Shown here piece by piece: positions 46,566-55,972 of a stretch of 64,000 nt of DNA (position 1 is its first letter; each line of letters opens with the position of its first letter). The DNA comes from Thermococcus onnurineus NA1. Its GTDB lineage: Archaea > Methanobacteriota_B > Thermococci > Thermococcales > Thermococcaceae. A program made the position numbers and the translations under genes. The notes beneath the pieces are model-generated. The model was not told where the DNA came from, made no database searches, and saw nothing but the letters and a program-made list of their open reading frames with translations. The DNA lies in contig NC_011529.1 in assembly GCF_000018365.1 (NCBI RefSeq), positions 310,001-374,000 on the forward strand. Direction: 5' to 3'.

Positions 46566-47556
46566 AGCTGCCATATGGATAGCGATTTCCCTCATAGTCC
46601 TTTACCTTGTATGGGAGACGGTTAGCCCTATCCTTTCCCCTATCATCATAGCCGTGACCCTTGCCTACATACTTTACCCATTCCATGAAAGGCTTGCAAG
46701 AAGAATGGGCAACCGGCTTTCTGCATTTACGATGACCATACTCCTGACAATCCTGACGTTTTTCTTCATAATAGGCTTTGCTTTGTGGATGAATGACGTC
46801 AAGCACTCGCTCGCTCACTACATAGACGGCTTCTTCACATGGCTCCTCACATTCAACCTCCCGCCCTCGCTCTACGAGCTCGTTCAGAAGCTCGCCGAGG
46901 ACATACCGAAGCGCTTCGAGGAGTACATCCTCGGCTACACCTACTCCCTTCCCAAGCTCTCTCTCCAGGCAATAGTGATGGTCTTCGCCTTCTACGGCAT
47001 CCTAGTCAACGCTAGGGCGATAAAGCGCGAGGTCTACTCTCTCCTGCCTTCGGAGAACCGAGAGCTGGCGATAAAGCTTCTTGAAAGAGCTGGCGAAACC
47101 CTCCACAACCTCCTGCGTGGCTGGCTCTCCCTTAGCGTTCTCAAGGGAATATTTGCTGCTGCTGGCTTTTTGCTCTTTGGAATGGCCGAAACGGGTGGTG
47201 CGATCGCTGCGGGAATTTTCACAGTTATATTCGAGCTCCTCCCGGTATTTGGCGGATGGGTGGTCTGGCTTGCGGGAACTGTGTACCTCATCAATGGGGG
47301 TAACATCCTTTGGGGCATTCTCTTCGCTTTCTACGGCATCGTTTTTATCTCGCCGCTCCCAGATTTTCTGCTCAGGCCGAGAATAGCGGTTAGGGAGAGA
47401 GGTGTAAACGCACTGGTTTCCCTTGTCGGTATTTTTGGAGGTTTTCTGGCCTTCGGATTCGTCGGCATCATAATCGGCCCCCTCGCGCTGTCCCTCCTGG
47501 CCACCCTCGTGGAGGAGTGGAAAGAAGTGAAAGCTAAGGCCCGAACCGCCTTATGA
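46555..47556 (+). CDS. AI-2E/PerM-family membrane protein
   Basis: This 333-residue protein has the family layout: two N-terminal helices (IAISLIVLYLVWETVSPILSPIIIAVTLAYILYPF), helices near 55-75, an outside amphipathic region, and four C-terminal helices with GGAIAAGIFTVIFELLPVFGGWVVW and LLRPRI. Bacterial relatives export autoinducer-2 or act as Na+/H+ antiporters; in archaea the substrate is unknown. It is convergent with the DHPS-like gene, with a 23-nt overlap. Confidence 0.88.
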   Translation: MELEAAIWIAISLIVLYLVWETVSPILSPIIIAVTLAYILYPFHERLARRMGNRLSAFTMTILLTILTFFFIIGFALWMNDVKHSLAHYIDGFFTWLLTFNLPPSLYELVQKLAEDIPKRFEEYILGYTYSLPKLSLQAIVMVFAFYGILVNARAIKREVYSLLPSENRELAIKLLERAGETLHNLLRGWLSLSVLKGIFAAAGFLLFGMAETGGAIAAGIFTVIFELLPVFGGWVVWLAGTVYLINGGNILWGILFAFYGIVFISPLPDFLLRPRIAVRERGVNALVSLVGIFGGFLAFGFVGIIIGPLALSLLATLVEEWKEVKAKARTAL

Positions 47557-48352
47557 AGTCTGCTATCTTAACCGCATCGAGCGTTTCTTTCACATCGTGT
47601 GTTCTCACTATGTTAGCACCCTTGAGGACGGCTATTGCTGTGGCCGCCAAACTTCCCGGAAGCCTTTCCGAGGGGTCTTTTCTGCCGGTTATTGCTCCGA
47701 TGAACGACTTTCTCGAAACGCCAATAAGTATCGGTCTACCAAATATCTTGAGGGCGTTGAGGTTTGCTATGACCTTGGAGTCCCACTCGTACCAAGGCGG
47801 CCACTCCGGGCGGAGAAATCCGATGGCTGGATCAACAGCAATCTCCTCGATGCCGTACTTTTCGGCTATGGTTATGCTCTCCTCGAGGAAATCTATGACG
47901 GTGTGAACCGGGTCGCTGAGGTTCCGTACTTCCCCGTGGGCGCAGACTATCACTGGGGCGCCGTATTCTCTAGCCACTTCTGCCATTTTCTCATCGCCTT
48001 TGAGGCCGGTAACGTCGTTTATAATGTCAGCACCGGCTTTGAGGGCTTCCTCCGCGACCTTCGCACTGGTGGTGTCTATACTTATCGGAACGTCAACATG
48101 CTCTCTGATGGTCTTTATCGCCCACACTGCCCTTCTTATCTCTTCCTCAAGCGGAATCTGGGTCTCAAGGTAGGGGGCAGTCGATTTCGCCCCGATGTCA
48201 ATAAAAGCGGCTCCCTCCTCCACCATCTTCACCGCAGTTTCTATCAGCTTTTCTTCGTCATTTTTGACGCTTCCTTTGTAGAAGCTTTCGGGTGAGACGT
48301 TGATGACCCCCATTATCCTCGGCTCGTCCAAATCAACCCTTGCAAACTTCAT
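47534..48352 (-). CDS. Dihydropteroate-synthase-like pterin-binding enzyme
   Basis: This 272-residue TIM barrel has the DHPS pterin-binding signature IMGVINVSPESFYKGS and the ISIDTTSAKVAEEAL and DIINDVTGL segments, plus GVSRKSFIGAI with the conserved Lys. In Thermococcales it probably joins the pterin to an aminobenzene derivative for a methanopterin-like folate, since the divergent neighbour is beta-RFAP synthase. The ATG at 48352, after GAGGTGAAACC, is chosen; the longer frame adds 90 low-quality residues. It overlaps the small membrane gene by 4 nt. Confidence 0.88.
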   Translation of the reverse strand: MKFARVDLDEPRIMGVINVSPESFYKGSVKNDEEKLIETAVKMVEEGAAFIDIGAKSTAPYLETQIPLEEEIRRAVWAIKTIREHVDVPISIDTTSAKVAEEALKAGADIINDVTGLKGDEKMAEVAREYGAPVIVCAHGEVRNLSDPVHTVIDFLEESITIAEKYGIEEIAVDPAIGFLRPEWPPWYEWDSKVIANLNALKIFGRPILIGVSRKSFIGAITGRKDPSERLPGSLAATAIAVLKGANIVRTHDVKETLDAVKIADFIRRFGP

Positions 48353-48663
48353 GGTTTCACCTCGGTACTGAGCTTGATGCCCCAGAGTATAAATGTTAGG
48401 GTCGCGAGGGCTGTGAGCACGTGCCGTATTTCCCAGCTCATGTCGCTCCATATGAGGACGGCGTTCAGGAGAATAAATCCCCCCGGTACAGGAAGCTGGA
48501 TCATGTCCCTGCCGTTCTTGACCAGCACAAGAACAAAGTACACCTCGGCAAGCACGAGGAGGGCACCCCCGGCAGTAACTGATACAAAAAACGGCAGGAA
48601 CGCCACCAGGTAAAGCATCCACACCATCAGCTCCTCGAGGCCCAGATTTTCACTCCTCTGCAT
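48349..48663 (-). CDS. Small three- to four-helix membrane protein
   Basis: This 104-residue hydrophobic protein has membrane helices near 12-32, 34-50, 57-70 and 78-98. The ATG at 48663 follows CGGTGATAAC. Its stop overlaps the DHPS start (ATGA), so it is coupled to that gene. I do not recognise a family. The longer frame from 48783 runs into the opposing gene and is rejected. It may be a helper or transporter tied to pterin synthesis, but this is only context. Confidence 0.65.
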   Translation of the reverse strand: MQRSENLGLEELMVWMLYLVAFLPFFVSVTAGGALLVLAEVYFVLVLVKNGRDMIQLPVPGGFILLNAVLIWSDMSWEIRHVLTALATLTFILWGIKLSTEVKP

Positions 48664-48753
48664 GTTATCACCGCAGAATGTAATTAAATTCATCCTAAAA
48701 AGTTTTTGCCAATGGTTAAAAAACATATGCATCAACTTTCTCCGGTGGTGTTC

Positions 48754-49731
48754 ATGATAATCCGTACTCCCAGGAGGCTCCACCTCGGGCTCATTGACCC
48801 TTCCGCTACATTTGGAAGACGCTTTGGAAGCCTTGGAGTTGCCCTAGAGGGTGGCTATGAGATTAAGATAGTCGAGAGTGACTCCATGGAGATAGCCGCT
48901 GATGGCGAAGACAGGGAGACGATAGAGTTCGCGATAAAGAGGATGAACTCCTACTATGAAACGGGCGTTAACTATCTCGTAGAGGTTAGAAAGGCCATCC
49001 CGAGACACGTTGGTCTTGGCTCAACAACCCAGCTGAGCCTCGCGGTGGCGAGCGGGATAGCAGGGCTCAGGAATCTAAACGTTTCCGTTGAGGAGCTTGC
49101 AAAGGTTCTCGGCAGAGGTAAAAACAGTGGAGCAGGCATCTACTCCTTTAAATACGGAGGTTTTGTGATAGACGGCGGCGTTAAGGACGGCATACCTCCG
49201 CTCATCTTCCGCGAGGATTTCCCCGATAGCTGGGCATTTCTCCTCATAATCCCAGAGCTGGAGCCCGGCCTCGATGAAGAGGAAGAAAAGCCCGTCATGG
49301 CAGGAGTTGTTGGAAGGGTGGACGTCGCGATGGAGATATCCCATAGAATCCTGCTCGGTCTCCTTCCAGCGCTCAAAGAGAGGAACATAAAAACCTTCGG
49401 CGAACATCTAAGTGCCATTCAGAGCCTCGTGGGTAGGCACTTCGAAGCCTACCAAGGTGGCGAGTTCAGGGAAGACGTTGAGCTGGTACTTGACTTTTTG
49501 GCTCAGAAAACCTACGGGTATGGCCAGAGCTCCTGGGGACCGACGGTTTATGGGCTGATACTCAAGAGTGAGTTCGCAAGACTGAGTGCTGAAGCCCACG
49601 ATTACCTTCGGGAACACGGAATTAGAGCGAGGGTTGAGCTGGGCCTTCCGAGGAACAAAGGTGCCGAGATAGCCGGGGAGAACGTCTTTCTTGAAAGGCT
49701 CCTAAAGAATGTGATGGGTGGGGAAAGTTGA
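48754..49731 (+). CDS. Beta-ribofuranosylaminobenzene 5'-phosphate synthase
   Basis: This 325-residue GHMP-kinase-fold enzyme joins 4-hydroxybenzoate or 4-aminobenzoate with PRPP in the first step of methanopterin-type folate synthesis. It has MIIRTPRRLHLGLIDPSATFGRRFGSLG, then HVGLGSTTQLSLAVASG (GHMP-like loop), GRGKNSGAGIYSF and GYGQSSWGPTVYG. The ATG at 48754 follows CGGTGGTG. It is divergent from the DHPS operon and coupled by TTGA to AGOG. Confidence 0.9.
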   Translation: MIIRTPRRLHLGLIDPSATFGRRFGSLGVALEGGYEIKIVESDSMEIAADGEDRETIEFAIKRMNSYYETGVNYLVEVRKAIPRHVGLGSTTQLSLAVASGIAGLRNLNVSVEELAKVLGRGKNSGAGIYSFKYGGFVIDGGVKDGIPPLIFREDFPDSWAFLLIIPELEPGLDEEEEKPVMAGVVGRVDVAMEISHRILLGLLPALKERNIKTFGEHLSAIQSLVGRHFEAYQGGEFREDVELVLDFLAQKTYGYGQSSWGPTVYGLILKSEFARLSAEAHDYLREHGIRARVELGLPRNKGAEIAGENVFLERLLKNVMGGES

Positions 49732-50519
49732 CCCTCGATCGCTTCATCAGGGTAAAATACAAGGTCGATAAAGCAAAAGTTGCCCGCCTAAAGGGAATCT
49801 TAAGAGAGCTTGGCTTGGAGTGTGCGAGGACAATTGAGGAAAAGGTTGACCTTCAGTTTGATGCTCTCAGGAGCCTGCACGAGAACCTGGATGACGGTGA
49901 GCTCTTCATAAAGCTCGTTATTGCTAACTCTATAGTCAGCTACCAGCTGACCGCCAAAGGCGAGCGGTGGTGGTGGGAGTTCTCGCAATATTTCTCTGAT
50001 AACCCCCCAACTGAGGGCATAGCCGAGGCCTACGCTGAGTTTCTTCCAGTTTCGAGAACTAACAGGCGTCTCGTCGCTGGGAAGATAAAGCGGCTTGAGA
50101 AGCTCGAACCTTTTCTCAAGGAACTAACCCTTGACGACCTCAGAAGATACTACTTCGACAACATGGTGGCGCTCAGAGACGACCTGGCCATCGTGCTTGG
50201 TTCAAAGAAGAACGCTAAGACAATTGTCTTTGCTGTCAAGATGTTCGGCTATGCCGGGAGGATAACCTTTGGGGAGTTCGTTCCGTATCCAATGGCTATA
50301 GAAATCCCTGACGATGTGAGGATAAACACTTACACCAAGCGATTTACAAATGAGCCGCCGGTTAGCTTCTGGCAAAAGATAGCCGAGGAAGTTTCAATCC
50401 CACCGCTTCATATTGACTCGATTTTATGGCCGGTTCTTGGTGAGAATGAGGAGGTTAAGGAGAGGCTAAAAAAGCACTGTAATAAGGCTGAAAAGGTTCT
50501 GGAGCTTACCGTTCTGTAG
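49728..50519 (+). CDS. AGOG 8-oxoguanine DNA glycosylase/lyase
   Basis: This 263-residue archaeal glycosylase/lyase removes 8-oxoguanine. The helix-hairpin-helix GPD fold of AGOG is seen in VDLQFDALRSLHENLDDGELFIKLVIANSIVSYQL and GSKKNAKTIVFAVKMF. The catalytic lysine is probably K164 and the aspartate D196 (32 residues apart, as in Pyrobaculum K140/D172). It starts at TTG 49728 overlapping the beta-RFAP synthase stop. Conservation of the start region supports it. Confidence 0.92.
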   Translation: MTLDRFIRVKYKVDKAKVARLKGILRELGLECARTIEEKVDLQFDALRSLHENLDDGELFIKLVIANSIVSYQLTAKGERWWWEFSQYFSDNPPTEGIAEAYAEFLPVSRTNRRLVAGKIKRLEKLEPFLKELTLDDLRRYYFDNMVALRDDLAIVLGSKKNAKTIVFAVKMFGYAGRITFGEFVPYPMAIEIPDDVRINTYTKRFTNEPPVSFWQKIAEEVSIPPLHIDSILWPVLGENEEVKERLKKHCNKAEKVLELTVL

Positions 50520-50566
50520 CCTTTCTTAACCCCTTCGTTTTTATTAATCCCACTTAAAAGACAAAA

Positions 50567-50576
50567 TTTTTATACT
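50567..50576 (+). promoter_or_regulatory. TATA box of the ABC-2 transporter operon
   Basis: ATTTTTATAC lies about 70 nt before the ATG at 50644; GGAGGTG (50631-50637) is the ribosome site. Confidence 0.55.
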
Positions 50577-50643
50577 TCCAATATTAGTTGTAACATGATT
50601 GGAAACTCTTTCACGGTGATGCTGATAATTGGAGGTGAATTGT

Positions 50644-51510
50644 ATGTGGTGGGGATTTCAGCTTGAGTTTAAGCAGAGCCTTCGAACTAAGAAGCTCTGG
50701 GTAATACTCGGCATAATGGCGCTTCTTTACATTCCTGTGTTCTACATCATGAAGAGCATGGGGGCGCAGGATTTCACCGTTGAGGCCGCCATGACGTTTC
50801 TGATACAGTTCGTCACGGGCATGGCGGGCTTCTTCATTGGAATACTCGCCCTTCTCATGGGTGCTACGGCAATAAACAGTGAGATAGAAAAGGGAACTCT
50901 CCGCGTTGCGATGAGCAAACCCATAAAGAGGCTGAGCTACATAGGCGGCAAATTCCTTGCCCATGCAGTGGTTCTCTTCATCGCCCTGCTCCTCTCAACG
51001 CTAATCGGCGTTCTAGGGGTTGTCTACCTTGGTGTTCCGCTGAGCGGCCAGCTCGTGGCGGATGTTCTGCTCCTGAACATGCTGCTCCTCCTGGCAATGC
51101 TTCAGCTCGTTGCCCTTGGATACATACTCTCGACTCTCATAAAGTCCTCGAGCTCTGCCCTTGGAGCGGCTCTGGTTCTGGTCTTCGTGCTGTTCCTCAT
51201 CATGCCAAACATTGTAGGCTACCTTGTGTTTAAGGAGATGATGGACAACCCAGATATGAGCATGAGTGACGTCAAGCAGCTGCAGAAGGATTACACCACT
51301 AAATATCTCTTCTACGTGCCCACTTCCCAGGTAGGGGTAATCACCGAAGACGTTGGGACAACCATCGACGAAGGTGCTGAAAATCCTGAATACAGAGGTA
51401 TGGCATACGCCATAAGCCACAACCTCGTGAACTTCGGGATAATAGTCGGAATGACTCTCCTCTATTTGATCGTCGGATTTTACAGGTTCAACAGGATGGA
51501 CCTAAGGTGA
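50644..51510 (+). CDS. ABC-2 family transporter permease
   Basis: This 288-residue membrane protein has an N-terminal coupling helix (FQLEFKQSLRTKKLWVILGIMAL) and six membrane helices, with the characteristic KGTLRVAMSKPIKRLSYIGGKFLAH segment between helices 2 and 3. A large extracellular loop (about 205-245) precedes the final helix. It forms an exporter with the ATPase downstream. Substrate unknown; drug, lipid or peptide export is possible. Confidence 0.9.
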   Translation: MWWGFQLEFKQSLRTKKLWVILGIMALLYIPVFYIMKSMGAQDFTVEAAMTFLIQFVTGMAGFFIGILALLMGATAINSEIEKGTLRVAMSKPIKRLSYIGGKFLAHAVVLFIALLLSTLIGVLGVVYLGVPLSGQLVADVLLLNMLLLLAMLQLVALGYILSTLIKSSSSALGAALVLVFVLFLIMPNIVGYLVFKEMMDNPDMSMSDVKQLQKDYTTKYLFYVPTSQVGVITEDVGTTIDEGAENPEYRGMAYAISHNLVNFGIIVGMTLLYLIVGFYRFNRMDLR

Positions 51511-51515
51511 TGCTC

Positions 51516-52433
51516 ATGCTGAGGATTGAGAACCTGGTCAAGGTTTACAAGGACGTTAGAGCCCTGGACGGCCTCAACCTCGAGGTGAAGCACGGCCAGA
51601 TATACGGTTTCCTCGGGCCGAACGGTGCCGGAAAGAGCACCACCATCCTGAGCGTCCTTGGCCTAATCTTTCCCCAGGAGGGAAGGATAGAGCTCTTCGG
51701 TGAGGAGGTTTTTAGGGACGGAAAGTACGACGAGAACAAGCTCGTCGAGGCTAAGAGGAGAATAGGCTACATGCCCGAGCACGCCACCCTCTGGGAATTC
51801 CTTACCCCAATGCAGACGCTTGATATAATCGGTGAGGCCTTCGGAATTCCAAAGACCGAGAGGGAAAAGCGCGCGAAGGAGCTCCTCCAGCTCGTCAACC
51901 TGTGGGAGGTCAGGGACAAAAAGGTGGGCAAGTTCTCCAAGGGAATGCGCCAGCGTCTGCTTCTTGCCCAGGCGCTCATCAATGATCCTGAGCTTTTGAT
52001 CCTCGATGAACCTATGACGGGTCTTGACCCAACGGGAATAGCGGAGTTCAAGGAAATCATCAGGGAGCAGAAGAAGGCTGGAAAGACTGTGTTTTTCTCG
52101 TCGCACATCCTTGCCCACGTGGAGGAGATATGCGACACCGTTGGTGTCATAGTCAAAGGCAAGCTCCGCGTTGAGGACAACCTTGACAACATCAAGCGCG
52201 AGTTCCTCATGAGGGCCGGCTACACGATAGTCCTCGAGACAAACAAGCCCATTGACTTCAGTGGAGCTGAGTGGGCCGTCACGCCTCTGGGAGAGAGGAA
52301 GTACCGCATCGTGGCTCCGGGAGACATCAGGGAAGAAATCCATGACTTCGTAGCATCACAGGGTGCTAAGATACTTACGATGCAGGTCAAGGAACCCAGC
52401 CTCGAGGAGATCTTTCTCAAGATGATTGAATAA
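51516..52433 (+). CDS. ABC-2 transporter ATPase
   Basis: This 305-residue NatA/CcmA-type ATPase has GPNGAGKST (Walker A), Q-loop YMPEHATLWEFLTPMQTLD, signature FSKGMRQRL, Walker B LLILDEPMTGLDP and switch His SSHILAHVEEI. A C-terminal regulatory domain (about 215-305) is present. The ATG at 51516 is chosen (AAGGTG at 51504-51509, 6 nt spacing); 51510 overlaps the permease stop and is possible. It pairs with the upstream permease. Confidence 0.92.
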   Translation: MLRIENLVKVYKDVRALDGLNLEVKHGQIYGFLGPNGAGKSTTILSVLGLIFPQEGRIELFGEEVFRDGKYDENKLVEAKRRIGYMPEHATLWEFLTPMQTLDIIGEAFGIPKTEREKRAKELLQLVNLWEVRDKKVGKFSKGMRQRLLLAQALINDPELLILDEPMTGLDPTGIAEFKEIIREQKKAGKTVFFSSHILAHVEEICDTVGVIVKGKLRVEDNLDNIKREFLMRAGYTIVLETNKPIDFSGAEWAVTPLGERKYRIVAPGDIREEIHDFVASQGAKILTMQVKEPSLEEIFLKMIE

Positions 52434-52488
52434 CTTTCTTTTCCTTTTTGAGGGGGATTTTGGCCGTCTTCAGAAATAAAATAGAGAA
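52434..52488. terminator. T-rich convergent terminator region
   Basis: CTTTCTTTTCCTTTTT follows the ABC ATPase and lies between it and the convergent UbiD gene. A weaker AT-rich stretch serves the other strand. Only the T-runs are seen. Confidence 0.4.
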
Positions 52489-53754
52489 TCAGAGTTTTGC
52501 CCTCTCGAACTCTTCCTTTTTATCAAGCGGCTTTGTGGCGTCGATTCCCCACTTTGTGGTGAGGCTCTTTTCAGCCGAGGGATCAAGGGAGCTTCCGCGG
52601 GCGTTGGGCACTACCACAAGATCTTTATCGGCCTGGAAGCGCGTCGCTATCGCCCACTCAACTTCCCTGTCATCGTATATGTTGATGTCCTCGTCCACAA
52701 CGACGACGTGTTTCAGGCTCGGGTGCCCTGCAAATGCCGCTAAAATCGCGTTCTTGCCGTCGCCATCGTGTTGCTTGGTTATGCTGACGACCGCGTGGAG
52801 CCACATTGTCCCACCCTCCGTTAGGCGGACACCGTGAACCTTGGGGACGACCCTCTTTACGCTCGCGTATATCTGAGGCTCCTTCGGGAGGCCCATGAGC
52901 ATGTAGTGCTCGTAGCCGCCAGGCAGGAGGGCGTGGAATATTGGATTCTCCATGTGGTGCATTCTCTCGAAGACCACTACGGGCTGCTTCCTTATGTAGT
53001 CGTAGGTTCCGGTTATGTCCACGAAGGGACCCTCATCGGTGAGCTCCGGAAGTATCTTGGCCTCGAAGACGAACTCGCTCTCAACTGGAACGGGAATGTC
53101 ACCAATCTCAGTGACTTCTAGGGGCTTTCCAAAGGCCCTCTGGCTTATAGCCGACGCTATCTCGAGTTCGCTCACGCCGTAGGCTACACTCGTTGCTCCG
53201 GCGAGGAGAAGGTGTATGGGATTGCCGACGACTATCCTAACGTCGAGCTCCTCCCCGCGCTCCGCTCTATCCTTCCACATCGAATAAAGGTGCCTTGGCA
53301 CAAGCCTTATCGCGACGCGCTTCTCGTCGATAACCATCATTCTGTGAAAGGACATGTTAACAAAGCCATTCTCGTCCTTAGCGATGACCATGGCCGAGGT
53401 GAAGTACTGACCGCCGTCCTTCGGGTAGTACTTTGGAATCGGGAGCTCCTTAAGAGAGAAATCTCTGGTAGAACTCTCCATGAACGGGGCGTTCTTGACC
53501 ATCTGGTACGGCAGGGGGTTCTCCATGGCATCTGCTATGAGGTGAAGAATTTCTTCCTTCCTGATCCCAAGATATCCTGCTATTCTCTCCCTCGTTGACC
53601 AGATGTTTCCTGCAACTTCCCAGCCGTCCACGTTTCTGAAGAGAACGGGTCTGTCCTTATATTCTAGTAAATAGCGCGTTATCTCAAGCTCCTTGCTGAC
53701 GGGCTTATCAATGACGACCGTATCATTAAAGTGCTCGATGATTTCCCTCAGCAT
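52489..53754 (-). CDS. UbiD-family decarboxylase (candidate anhydromevalonate phosphate decarboxylase)
   Basis: This 421-residue protein is a UbiD-fold enzyme that uses prenylated FMN. It has [42 protein letters not shown], the [10 protein letters not shown] region, [19 protein letters not shown] (Glu/Asp catalytic set) and [20 protein letters not shown]. In archaea that lack the eukaryotic mevalonate decarboxylase, such a UbiD homologue decarboxylates anhydromevalonate phosphate; HMG-CoA reductase lies at 61606. A different substrate is possible. The ATG at 53754 follows AGGTGAT; the 53823 frame is rejected. Confidence 0.85.
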   Translation of the reverse strand: MLREIIEHFNDTVVIDKPVSKELEITRYLLEYKDRPVLFRNVDGWEVAGNIWSTRERIAGYLGIRKEEILHLIADAMENPLPYQMVKNAPFMESSTRDFSLKELPIPKYYPKDGGQYFTSAMVIAKDENGFVNMSFHRMMVIDEKRVAIRLVPRHLYSMWKDRAERGEELDVRIVVGNPIHLLLAGATSVAYGVSELEIASAISQRAFGKPLEVTEIGDIPVPVESEFVFEAKILPELTDEGPFVDITGTYDYIRKQPVVVFERMHHMENPIFHALLPGGYEHYMLMGLPKEPQIYASVKRVVPKVHGVRLTEGGTMWLHAVVSITKQHDGDGKNAILAAFAGHPSLKHVVVVDEDINIYDDREVEWAIATRFQADKDLVVVPNARGSSLDPSAEKSLTTKWGIDATKPLDKKEEFERAKL

Positions 53755-53778
53755 TTTATCACCTGAGACTACTGTTCC

Positions 53779-53799
53779 AAAAGGTCTATAAAGCCTTTT
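53779..53799. promoter_or_regulatory. Symmetric TATA region shared by ubiD-like and XPB-like genes
   Basis: AAAAGG (53779-53784) and CCTTTT (53794-53799) flank TCTATAAAG, making an inverted repeat centred on a TATA box in the 67-bp gap between divergent starts. Each start is about 33-35 bp away, so one symmetric TATA region may serve both strands. Confidence 0.5.
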
Positions 53800-53821
53800 T
53801 CCAAACTCCCAGCGATTGGCC

Positions 53822-55198
53822 ATGCCCGTGGTGGTACTTCGTATTCCAGACGGCTCTGCACTGGTGTATATCGAGAAAGCTGATCCCCAGGTGTATTTCA
53901 GAATATATGAACTACTGACCTACAAAAAGGATTTTGGCAAATGGGAGAAGCCTGAAAGCCTCTACGACCCATATGAGAGGACATTTCCGGTAGGGGTTCT
54001 CCCTAGAGTTAAGAAATTCCTCAACTCCAAGGGTTATCGGGTCAGGGTAAAGGATGAGCGCCAGGTTAGGGGAGTTAAGCTCAACTCCACCTGGAACGAG
54101 AACTACATTATGCGCAAATACCAGCAAAGAGCCGTAAAGAAAGCTCTGAAGGAGAAGATGGGAGTTCTCTCCCTTCCCGTTGGAAGCGGAAAGACGGTCG
54201 TTGGACTGAGGATAATCCATGAGCTTGACCTATCCGCATTGATAGTGGTTCACACGAAGGAGCTTCTCTATCAGTGGGCCGACAAGGTAAGGGAAGTCCT
54301 TGGTGTTGAGCCTGGAATAGTGGGTGACAACAAGTGGGAAGAAAGGGCTGTGACCATAGCGATGATACAGACACTCCTCTCCAGAGGTGCCGATAAGTTG
54401 CAGAACGACTATGCGATAGTCATGTTCGATGAATGCCATAGGACATCTGCGGCCGAGAAGTTCTATCAGCTGGGCCTTTCCCTACCTCAGGTGTACCGCT
54501 TCGGTCTCTCTGCCACTCCCTGGAGGCGGATTAGGGGGGAAGAGATAAAGATAGAGGCCGTTGTGGGTCCGACTATATTCGAAGTCCGCGCCGAAGACCT
54601 GATCAGAGAAGGCTTCCTTGCAAAGCCCCGCTTTGAGATAGTAACTTACGAGTCCAGCATGCCGTCCTTCAGTGAGCGCTACAAGGAGCTCTACGAGGAT
54701 ATGATAATGAACAACGATGAGAGGAACCGGGCGATAATTAGAAAGGCCATTGAGCTTGCTAGGAGAGGCCACCGTGTTCTCATCGACGTTAGGAGGATAG
54801 AACATGGCAAGATATTGAAGGGGATGCTTGAGAAGGAAGGAGTAAAGGCCGAGTTCCTCAGCTCAAAGAGCCCGAACAGGTGGGAGATACTCGAGGACTT
54901 CAAGGAAGGGAGGATTCCCGTCCTCGTGTCCACGTTGCTCAAGGAGGGCGTTGACATACCGGAAATCTCTGCTATAATCCTCGCTGGCGGTGGTAAGAGT
55001 GACATTATGACCATCCAGACTATAGGCAGGGCTTTGAGGCCAAAGAAGGGCATGAAGGCCGTTATAGTTGACGTCCAAGACGACGATCCATTGCTCTTCA
55101 CGCACTTCCTCGAGAGACAGAAGGCTTTGAAGCAATACTATGGCCGCTATTATGACATGGAGATGAACCTAAAGACCAAGAAGAAGGTCGCCAAATAA
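53822..55198 (+). CDS. XPB/Ssl2-like SF2 helicase
   Basis: This 458-residue helicase has motif I LPVGSGKT, motif Ia [13 protein letters not shown], motif II DECH (FDECHRTSA), motif III LSATPWR, motif [14 protein letters not shown] and motif [14 protein letters not shown]. The N-terminal domain (about 1-95) is the damage-recognition-like region of archaeal XPB. The RED and thumb insertions appear reduced. XPB acts with the nuclease Bax1 in some archaea; no bax1 is next to it. The ATG at 53822 has little ribosome site, consistent with a nearly leaderless message. Confidence 0.88.
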   Translation: MPVVVLRIPDGSALVYIEKADPQVYFRIYELLTYKKDFGKWEKPESLYDPYERTFPVGVLPRVKKFLNSKGYRVRVKDERQVRGVKLNSTWNENYIMRKYQQRAVKKALKEKMGVLSLPVGSGKTVVGLRIIHELDLSALIVVHTKELLYQWADKVREVLGVEPGIVGDNKWEERAVTIAMIQTLLSRGADKLQNDYAIVMFDECHRTSAAEKFYQLGLSLPQVYRFGLSATPWRRIRGEEIKIEAVVGPTIFEVRAEDLIREGFLAKPRFEIVTYESSMPSFSERYKELYEDMIMNNDERNRAIIRKAIELARRGHRVLIDVRRIEHGKILKGMLEKEGVKAEFLSSKSPNRWEILEDFKEGRIPVLVSTLLKEGVDIPEISAIILAGGGKSDIMTIQTIGRALRPKKGMKAVIVDVQDDDPLLFTHFLERQKALKQYYGRYYDMEMNLKTKKKVAK

Positions 55199-55972
55199 TG
55201 CAGCTCTGGTTAATGCCTCTGAATAGCGTTCGAAGAGGTCGTGTTTTGCTTTTCTGATTCCTTTCTCGTTCCCTCTGAACTCGATGCCTTCATATTCTAT
55301 CCCCCACAGCACCAACCCCTCCGGTCTCGCCGGTGGAATTTTCCTGGAGTACTCGCCGTTGAGCATCTTCTCCACTTCTTCCTCCGTCAGGATGCCCAGT
55401 CCACAGAAGCGGAGTGCATTTACTATTCTTCTGGCCATCTCCCACAGGAAGCTTTTGCCTTCGAGCTCAATTATGTAGTATCCTTGGCGTTTGATGATAT
55501 CGGCTCTAATCAGTTCTCTCACGGGGTTTTTGTGGGGCTCAAGCCTTGCAAAGGCTGAGAAGTCGTGAGTTCCGATGAAGAGCTTTGCGCACTCCCTCAT
55601 AGCCTTTTCATCAAACCCCGCATCAATGAGGTAATAGCGATAGGTCTTTGACTTGGCCCAGAAGCGGGGGTGGAAATCCTCCGGAACCTCGGCAGTTCCG
55701 AGAACCCAGACATCCTTCAGGTGGAAGTTGAGCACCTCAGGCCTGACCAGATCCGGCCTCGAAGCAACGTCAAAGGCCACAACGTTGAAGAATGCAGAAA
55801 CGCCCCGATCAGTTCTTGATGCACCCTTGAAGTTGGAGCTCTCAACGTCCTCTATTATACCCAGCTTAGTGAGAGCCCTAATGATTTCCCCCTCGACGGT
55901 TCTAAGGCCTGGTTGCCTCTGAAAGCCATAGAAGGCAGTTCCGTCGTAAGCTATACGAAGGGCAAGCCTCAT
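55169..55972 (-). CDS. truA: tRNA pseudouridine synthase A (38-40)
   Basis: This 267-residue enzyme makes pseudouridine at positions 38-40 of tRNA. It has RIAYDGTAFYGFQRQPGLRTVEGEI, the catalytic Asp in FKGASRTDRGVSAFFNVVAFD, SKTYRYYLI and GKSFLWEMARRIVNAL. Archaeal length is normal. It overlaps the convergent helicase by 30 nt. Confidence 0.96.
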   Translation of the reverse strand: MRLALRIAYDGTAFYGFQRQPGLRTVEGEIIRALTKLGIIEDVESSNFKGASRTDRGVSAFFNVVAFDVASRPDLVRPEVLNFHLKDVWVLGTAEVPEDFHPRFWAKSKTYRYYLIDAGFDEKAMRECAKLFIGTHDFSAFARLEPHKNPVRELIRADIIKRQGYYIIELEGKSFLWEMARRIVNALRFCGLGILTEEEVEKMLNGEYSRKIPPARPEGLVLWGIEYEGIEFRGNEKGIRKAKHDLFERYSEALTRAALFGDLLLGL

